In this document: positions 61,801-64,000 of the stretch, piece after piece
How the letters are laid out: every line of letters starts with the position of its first letter
Numbering within the stretch: the first letter of the stretch is position 1
Source of the DNA: Lineus longissimus
Lineage: Eukaryota > Nemertea > Pilidiophora > Heteronemertea > Lineidae
NCBI RefSeq assembly: GCF_910592395.1
Contig: NC_088310.1
Span: 6,207,501-6,271,500 of the forward strand
Reading direction: 5' to 3'
DNA length: 64,000 nucleotides
The notes under the pieces: model-generated
What the model saw: the letters and a program-made list of their open reading frames with translations, nothing else
What the model was told of the DNA's origin: nothing
The model's database searches: none
Translations under genes and position numbers: made by a program

Positions 61801-63354
61801 TATCCAAGTTTCTGTGACATTTTAAAAGCTAGAATAGAGACAGGGGCCAACTGGATGCAGGTCAATCAGATATTAGAAGGTAGAATATCAATGAGTGCAG
61901 AAAATTTAAAAACCTCAGGCAGTCCAGTTATATTCCTATACAATCACTGCCTAACATGATATATCTGACATTTCCATTTAATGACTTCATAATGCAATTA
62001 GCCAACAATAATTCCATCAATCATGTCTGCCAGTAATTAGTGGTTCCCAACAGTCAACCACAAACTACAGCAAACCGTCTATAAAGCATAACATAACACT
62101 TTTTATTTTCCCAATGTTCTCAAGGCCTATATGTGACATTCTCATTCACTTTTTTCAATTGTCCATTCACGATTTCAGAGTTATTAATTCATTTCAATAA
62201 AATGGCTACACATGTATGACCTACATTTCACATGAAATATCATTTATCAATATGGCCCTTTGTGCGTGGAAAGGTAGTTACCATGTATGGACTCATGTTT
62301 CGTCTGTAAAATCTTATGTTTCGTCTATGATTGTGACTTTGTGATAATGCAAGAATGATAACAAAAAACACATTAATAAGATATCAATTTAACATAATCA
62401 TATGTGTGTCAACCAGGTATCAAAAATATCATTACATTTCTTACTGTAGGCCTATATATGTATGTATTAATGTACTAGGTACTAGGTGTACTAGGGACTA
62501 TAGCTATATACAGTAGAACCTCTCTATCAAGGACACTCCTGGGACTGACAAATGCTGTCCTTGATAGGGAGGTATCCTTATTAGAGAGCCTGGTCAGAAT
62601 GAATGAAGACAACCAATTTGGGACCAAAAAGTGTCCTTAATGGAGGGGTGTCCTTAATAGAGAGGTGTCCACTAAGGGAAGTTCCACTGTATATACTAGG
62701 CAGGGATGCATTCAGTGTCCCAAACTACCACCAAAACTAAGTGCAATTGGGCAGTAACCTGACCTGGCAGACCTGGAACACTTTTGATCTACCTGTTCGA
62801 ATATACATATGCCTTATTGGGGACTAAACCTCCTGCTACACCAGCCTGAGGGACACAAAATAATTTAATTTTGACTTGGTTGAATCCACTTACTCTACAA
62901 GCACGCTTGTCTAGGCTGAGGGAATTAATGACCTGCTGTGAGGGTTCGTTAAGAAGACATAGAGTTAAAGCAAAACGCAAAGAATGGCAGGCAATAATTA
63001 AATTAAGGGTTTACCTAGAATATTAGAAATCACGTCTGTCCTGTTTTCAGGTTTGAAGTCCTTCGGTTTGCAAACTCCAAATAAAGTATCCAGAGACTGT
63101 ATAGATCCAAAGCATACTAGCCCGTCGGCGCAGCGTCCGAAGGCATCGAATGGACCCCCGCACGTGTCGTTCTCCATCCTCGCGCACACATGGCAGCATC
63201 TGCACTGGTCCAGGATAATGTCTCCTGGACAATCAACCGGTTTCTCGCAAAGCGTTGTGTCACAGTCATTACAAACTAGCTGACCACGGACTGCACCCCC
63301 ATGAAGGCCGCACAAGAACACGAACACAAGAAATCCATAAATCTGACAGTCCAT
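19395..63354 (-). CDS. CRIM1: cysteine-rich motor neuron 1 protein (CRIM1), 15 coding exons
   Basis: Fifteen exons join in frame to about 1014 aa (human 1036). Order: signal peptide (about 1-24); IGFBP-like region (to about 97); CRIM1-type cysteine modules ending GECC and PGKCCD (about 114-277); VWC1 and VWC2 (about 278-397); four antistasin-like repeats (about 400-521); a short linker microexon; VWC3-6 (about 555-818); a basic Ser/Thr linker (819-848); a transmembrane helix (about 858-882) opening onto RRR; and a 132-residue cytoplasmic tail. Each VWC shows the CxxCxC and CCxxC pattern, and VWC3 keeps 'EMCALITCP' as in human CRIM1. Vertebrate CRIM1 tethers BMP/TGF-beta-type ligands at the cell surface. 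An in-frame stop 12 nt before the ATG fixes the start. Odd points: no equivalent of vertebrate exon 2 was found and the human RGD is absent. Boundaries are by eye. Confidence 0.93.
20379..20468 (-). CDS. CRIM1: CRIM1 exon 14: juxtamembrane linker
   Basis: 30 codons, Lys/Arg/Ser-rich, with two possible N-glycosylation sites (NVS, NTT). Phase 1 at both ends. No domain; supported by frame and splice sites (AACAG, GTAGGA). Confidence 0.78.
20827..21024 (-). CDS. CRIM1: CRIM1 exon 13: VWC domain 6
   Basis: 66 codons: 'CKYHETLYDPGERWSPTLC', 'CKRCRCSKGRVKC' and 'PPGECCPVC'. Phase 1 at both ends. Confidence 0.93.
21424..21636 (-). CDS. CRIM1: CRIM1 exon 12: VWC domain 5
   Basis: 71 codons: 'GGSYRHGDTWRTNPCMSC', 'CFSQTCP' and 'VLRKGQCCPYC', the last identical to human 'VLRKGQCCPYC'. 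Phase 1 at both ends. Confidence 0.95.
21936..22145 (-). CDS. CRIM1: CRIM1 exon 11: VWC domain 4
   Basis: 70 codons: 'CFSYKGEYKAEGETWAMDEC', 'CTECICHNSNVLCE' and 'GMCCPIC'. It matches human 'GGEYFVEGETWNIDSC'. Phase 1 at both ends. Confidence 0.94.
22531..22779 (-). CDS. CRIM1: CRIM1 exon 10: Ser/Thr linker and VWC domain 3
   Basis: 83 codons. A Thr-rich linker precedes 'CLSSEGRVFDDGESWYDGC' and 'CYCHRGQEMCALITCPG', nearly identical to human 'CYCLNGREMCALITCPV'. It ends CCPSCP plus G. Confidence 0.95.
22780..25048 (-). other. CRIM1 intron 9 (2.3 kb)
   Basis: No coding exon was recognised apart from the flanking ones. It holds an inverted-repeat candidate at 24749-24992. The short open frames around 23160-23850 lack domains. 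Confidence 0.5.
24749..24992. repeat. imperfect inverted repeat, possible MITE remnant
   Basis: 'ggcctatgccattcgttg' at the left and 'aattacgaatggcgtactcc' at the right are inverted partners sharing GCCATTCGT. The arms extend loosely over about 35 bp. Target-site duplications are not clear. Confidence 0.4.
25049..25069 (-). CDS. CRIM1: CRIM1 exon 9: 21-nt microexon
   Basis: It adds 7 codons, phase 1 in and out, encoding N-P-A-P-P-N with split end codons. It has a good acceptor (TTTCCCTCTCAG) and a GTAAGG donor. The position, between antistasin 4 and VWC3, is a flexible linker in vertebrates. Skipping it would keep frame. It is supported by splice signals and phase only. Confidence 0.6.
25665..25919 (-). 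CDS. CRIM1: CRIM1 exon 8: antistasin-like repeats 2-4
   Basis: 85 codons. Three units end in VCNCVD, CLKCRCNT and CRICKCQ; the middle one reads 'CTKSCIYGYKRGKNGC'. Repeat 2 has an altered Cys pattern. Phase 1 at both ends. Confidence 0.92.
25920..27013 (-). other. CRIM1 intron 7 (1.1 kb)
   Basis: A+T-rich intron with no coding exon, repeat array or transposon that I can support. Confidence 0.55.
27014..27130 (-). CDS. CRIM1: CRIM1 exon 7: antistasin-like repeat 1
   Basis: 39 codons. 'NCTRLCAAGWDKDDRGCY' followed by ICSCRP fits the antistasin spacing and matches the human repeat-1 position. It ends with one base (C) before a GTATGT donor. Confidence 0.9.
27131..28297 (-). other. CRIM1 intron 6 (1.2 kb)
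   Basis: It contains the minisatellite at 27961-28140 and otherwise nothing recognised. Confidence 0.55.
27961..28140. repeat. minisatellite, about 33-40 bp unit, 5 copies
   Basis: 'gtcaccatttggttggaaaag' recurs in diverged form near 27970, 28004, 28037, 28079 and 28117. On the minus strand three units stay open and read as KLFRPNGDK-like peptides, but the frame is lost in the other copies and no gene model uses it. Confidence 0.7.
28298..28471 (-). CDS. CRIM1: CRIM1 exon 6: VWC domain 2
   Basis: 58 codons: 'CLASSGKAYKNGEQWNEGND', 'CVHCHCVDGE' and 'IPGQCCQVC'. Phase 1 at both ends. Confidence 0.93.
28472..29931 (-). other. CRIM1 intron 5 (1.5 kb)
   Basis: No coding exon or structured repeat recognised. 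Short open frames on the plus strand have no signature. Confidence 0.55.
29932..30117 (-). CDS. CRIM1: CRIM1 exon 5: VWC domain 1
   Basis: 62 codons. 'CDYLGIKLLDGESITVDKC', then 'CTKCRCENG' and 'PAGECCPVC', give the VWC pattern. Phase 1 at both ends. Confidence 0.93.
30118..32127 (-). other. CRIM1 intron 4 (2.0 kb)
   Basis: It holds the tandem repeat at 30390-30570. Nothing else was recognised. Confidence 0.55.
30390..30570. repeat. degenerate tandem repeat, about 30-50 bp unit
   Basis: 'ttccacaacaaaaggataaa' and variants recur near 30390, 30424, 30457, 30489 and 30540. Copies are diverged and unequal in length. Confidence 0.5.
32128..32252 (-). CDS. CRIM1: CRIM1 exon 4: second half of second cysteine module
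   Basis: It encodes 'CTCRPKTACTAPSCPEGLKV' and ends 'EKPGKCCDTFKCYN', matching human 'GTPGKCCDVFECVN'. The human RGD just before this point is not present. A decayed copy lies immediately upstream in gene orientation. Confidence 0.92.
32325..32480 (-). pseudogene. decayed tandem copy of CRIM1 exon 4
   Basis: On the minus strand 'cttttcag' is followed by a sequence paralleling true exon 4 (GACCTGCC, CCTGT..TTGAAGGTACA), with the flanking intron 'attatgggtg' and 'gtcatg' also shared. The offset from exon 4 is 164-170 bp. The copy has a one-base change at the splice junction, loses the Cys-Cys-Asp half and has no usable donor at the matching place, so it is unlikely to be spliced as a functional exon. 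Confidence 0.72.
35183..35214 (+). repeat. dispersed 'caagaggc...gctcagctg' motif, copy 1
   Basis: 'aacaagaggccgaaggacc' then 'catgctcagctg'. A second copy lies at 36321-36351. It looks like the recognisable end of a larger dispersed repeat; no full element can be delimited. Confidence 0.45.
35454..35776. mobile_element. TTAA-flanked MITE with 17-bp perfect TIRs
   Basis: Both ends read TTAA then AGCGAACTGGAACCGCC (inverted at the right end). The element is 323 bp, more GC- and CpG-rich than its surroundings, and contains the palindrome TGACGTCA at 35653-35660. It has no transposase frame. TTAA targets are typical of piggyBac-type elements, but these TIRs do not start with the usual CC, so the superfamily is uncertain. 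Confidence 0.8.
36321..36351 (+). repeat. dispersed 'caagaggc...gctcagctg' motif, copy 2
   Basis: 'aacaagaggcacaagcgcc' then 'ggtgctcagctg', parallel to 35183-35214. Confidence 0.45.
36666..37209. repeat. diverged direct duplication (two ~190-bp arms)
   Basis: 'atatcggtttacaagaag', 'ggttaccaatag', 'cctgaacttgt' and 'tggtagctccca' occur in order at 36666-36860 and again at 37033-37209. The offset is about 360 bp. Confidence 0.65.
38020..38137 (-). CDS. CRIM1: CRIM1 exon 3: first half of second cysteine module
   Basis: It encodes 'DPCAKVECEEI' through 'SADGCCLVQQG', aligning with human 'VDCRTVECPPV' through 'TADGCCTLPTR'. It ends in phase 2, the only non-phase-1 intron of the gene. Confidence 0.88.
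39615..39790 (-). repeat. tRNA-derived SINE remnant (copy 1)
   Basis: On the minus strand 'cctggctatcacactatgg' followed by 'tttgatatctgggagaacc' resembles a tRNA A-to-B-box region. The following body ('cctggctcttcacagtccc', 'gaatgagacatt') matches the copy at 60618-60785 in the same order. Confidence 0.5.
42938..43146. mobile_element. TTAA-flanked MITE with ~34-bp TIRs
   Basis: The left end reads TTAA, then 'ggtgaaactatagtgactcc' and 'attttgccaatct'. The right end is its inverse with about two mismatches, ending 'tatagtttcactttaa'. Total 209 bp. No coding capacity beyond a short chance frame. Confidence 0.85.
47108..47356 (-). CDS. CRIM1: CRIM1 exon 2: first cysteine module
   Basis: 83 codons. 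'FAPRCPSDS' and 'LPGECCP' align with human 'FSPRCPEDS' and 'PPGECCP'; 'GRCCDIYECRP' aligns with 'GECCDLYECKP'. It corresponds to vertebrate exon 3. Phase 1 at both ends. Confidence 0.93.
47473..47520. repeat. TTC/GAA microsatellite
   Basis: A nearly pure run of TTC triplets with a few interruptions (TTAATC, then TCATCATC). It lies about 117 bp upstream of CRIM1 exon 2 in gene orientation, where it reads as GAA. Confidence 0.9.
49583..49596. repeat. 14-base G run
   Basis: Uninterrupted G run on the plus strand inside CRIM1 intron 1; the length may be affected by sequencing slippage. Confidence 0.85.
50783..50937. repeat. two-copy tandem duplication, 77-bp unit
   Basis: 'atgctaacgaggaaatgtac' at 50784 and 'atgctgatgaggaaatgtac' at 50861, each followed by 'cttaatgctgtcaa' and 'ccatcag'. 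Confidence 0.75.
54878..55098. mobile_element. possible TTAA-flanked MITE
   Basis: The left end 'ttaaagggagtctggagcca' and the right end 'ctggctcctg' through 'gtcctttaa' are inverted partners sharing TTAAAGG and GGAGCCAG, with an internal gap. Length about 221 bp. Confidence 0.5.
58178..58267. repeat. three-copy tandem repeat, 30-bp unit
   Basis: 'aaagggactacaacagcagt', 'aaggggactttcatggcaat' and 'aaagggactatagcgacaat' lie in tandem; the second and third units end 'agtagagag' and 'agtagagaa'. Confidence 0.75.
58340..58590. repeat. two-copy diverged tandem duplication, ~124-bp unit
   Basis: 'aaaatattcaccaactttcc' at 58342 and 'aaaatatccatcaactttca' at 58466, each ending near 'atcc.tccatcaaaa'. 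Confidence 0.65.
60618..60785 (+). repeat. tRNA-derived SINE remnant (copy 2)
   Basis: 'gctgctggtctgacacacaa' then 'cccgggtttgaagtc' resembles tRNA A/B boxes. The body 'cctggttcttcacatcc' and 'gattgagacttgaaac' matches the minus-strand copy at 39615-39790. Confidence 0.5.
60999..61150. mobile_element. TA-flanked TIR element (family 1)
   Basis: It begins TA-CAGTAGAACC and ends GGTTCCACTG-TA, 152 bp. The interior has inverted 'tccttaatagagaggtgtcc' blocks. TA flanks and CAGT-type ends fit a Tc1/mariner-type MITE. Open frames across it are by-products. Confidence 0.8.
62511..62689. mobile_element. TA-flanked TIR element (family 1)
   Basis: TA-CAGTAGAACCTC at the left and GTTCCACTG-TA at the right, 179 bp. 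The interior is shared in order with 60999-61150 ('gactgacaaatgctgtcctt', 'gtccttaatagagaggtgtc'). Confidence 0.82.
63015..63354 (-). CDS. CRIM1: CRIM1 exon 1: signal peptide and IGFBP-like region
   Basis: 113 codons plus one base. The hydrophobic leader 'IYGFLVFVFLCGLHGGA' precedes 'LVCNDCDTTLCEKPVDCPG', which matches human 'LVCLPCDESKCEEPRNCPG'. 'CRCCHVCA' and 'CGGPF' complete the IGFBP-type core. A GTAAAC donor follows, phase 1. Confidence 0.93.
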
Positions 63355-64000
63355 AGCTAACGGTTATGCTGCGTCTGAGATTAGCTGCACGTGCCTCCCG
63401 CGTTAAATTTGAGATCTGAGATTGTGACTGCGTCGCACCACTGTCCGCTATTTCTAAACATTTCAAGCGAATTTTGAGAGTTCCCGCTGTCGTAGATCAA
63501 AGTGATGAGGTGACCTCTCTAACACTTCCAATCTAAGCGCTGTATCAAGTATTGCAAACCCTTGACGACATCCGACGTTTACCCCTTTATGACAGGCACA
63601 AGACTGAAAGCCGTCTGCTCGCCACATTACACATAAAAGCAATCGCTATCATAGATAGAGGGCGCGGACTTATGAAAATGTCCAAATTTCGAAATAACAG
63701 TTCGTAAGTGCTACCGTCTGTTGCAAATTGTGACTAACTAAATAAGTAATGTTAAGTTACGAGATGAGAATGTGTCCATAGGAAAACCACTTCAATCAAA
63801 AGTTATAGTCAAACGTGTACTATATATAGTGTAAAAACCGTTGTTGGTAGAATGTTCATGTTAATTATTACTGATACGTCTCACAACCGCAATCTCACTG
63901 TATATATTATACCCGTTTCTTTAGCCTACAAAATACCAGAAGGAATGACAGACGGCAGCCTCTCTAGACTCCTGGGGCAGTCCATTTCGTCATCCTGGTA
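63355..64000 (-). promoter_or_regulatory. CRIM1: CRIM1 5' UTR and promoter flank
   Basis: The stretch upstream of the CRIM1 ATG is somewhat richer in CpG than the introns up to about 63700. An in-frame TAA lies 12 nt before the ATG. No TATA box could be assigned with confidence, and no other gene was recognised. Confidence 0.5.

Larger units (their letters stand above)
47357..63014 (-). other. CRIM1 intron 1 (15.7 kb)
   Basis: I searched for a Cys-rich exon matching vertebrate exon 2 (C-x-C, then R-T-C-x-N-P-F) and did not find one. It holds a GAA/TTC tract, a G14 run, small tandem duplications, a TTAA-flanked element, a SINE remnant and two TA-flanked TIR elements. Confidence 0.55.

Overview
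This is a eukaryotic window: A+T-rich DNA with intron-split genes, GT-AG splice sites and many short dispersed repeats. All three genes I recognise (CFAP36, PIGH, CRIM1) are animal genes, and the complete six-VWC CRIM1 plus a ciliary gene point to a bilaterian. The short introns and the many short transposon-like repeats suggest a marine invertebrate (mollusc, brachiopod, another lophotrochozoan or an invertebrate deuterostome). I cannot name the species from the sequence.

Layout, left to right. 1-640 is a degenerate tandem repeat of about 88 bp. 641-5104 has no recognised gene; it probably holds the CFAP36 3' UTR and a possible alternative last exon. 5105-12271 (minus) is CFAP36, a ciliary BART-like protein, in 11 coding exons (about 509 aa). 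12272-12902 is a short head-to-head promoter shared with PIGH. 12903-14728 (plus) is PIGH in 5 exons (about 244 aa), a subunit of the GPI-anchor GlcNAc-transferase. 14729-19394 holds the convergent 3' UTRs of PIGH and CRIM1. 19395-63354 (minus) is CRIM1 in 15 exons (about 1014 aa): signal peptide, IGFBP-like N-terminus, two CRIM1-type cysteine modules, two VWC domains, four antistasin-like repeats, four more VWC domains, one transmembrane helix and a basic cytoplasmic tail. 63355-64000 is its 5' flank.

The three genes do not form a pathway. CFAP36 acts at the cilium with ARL3, PIGH acts in the ER membrane, and CRIM1 is a cell-surface protein known in vertebrates to tether BMP/TGF-beta-type ligands. 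I saw no operon, CRISPR array, rRNA or intact autonomous transposon. The less ordinary content lies in the CRIM1 introns: a decayed tandem copy of one CRIM1 exon, a 21-nt microexon, several families of small TIR elements (TA-flanked and TTAA-flanked), a pair of tRNA-like SINE remnants in opposite orientations, and several minisatellites. The vertebrate CRIM1 exon 2 module could not be found, although the reading frame joins cleanly without it. All exon boundaries were called by eye from splice consensus, reading phase and family similarity; no alignment or transcript data were used.
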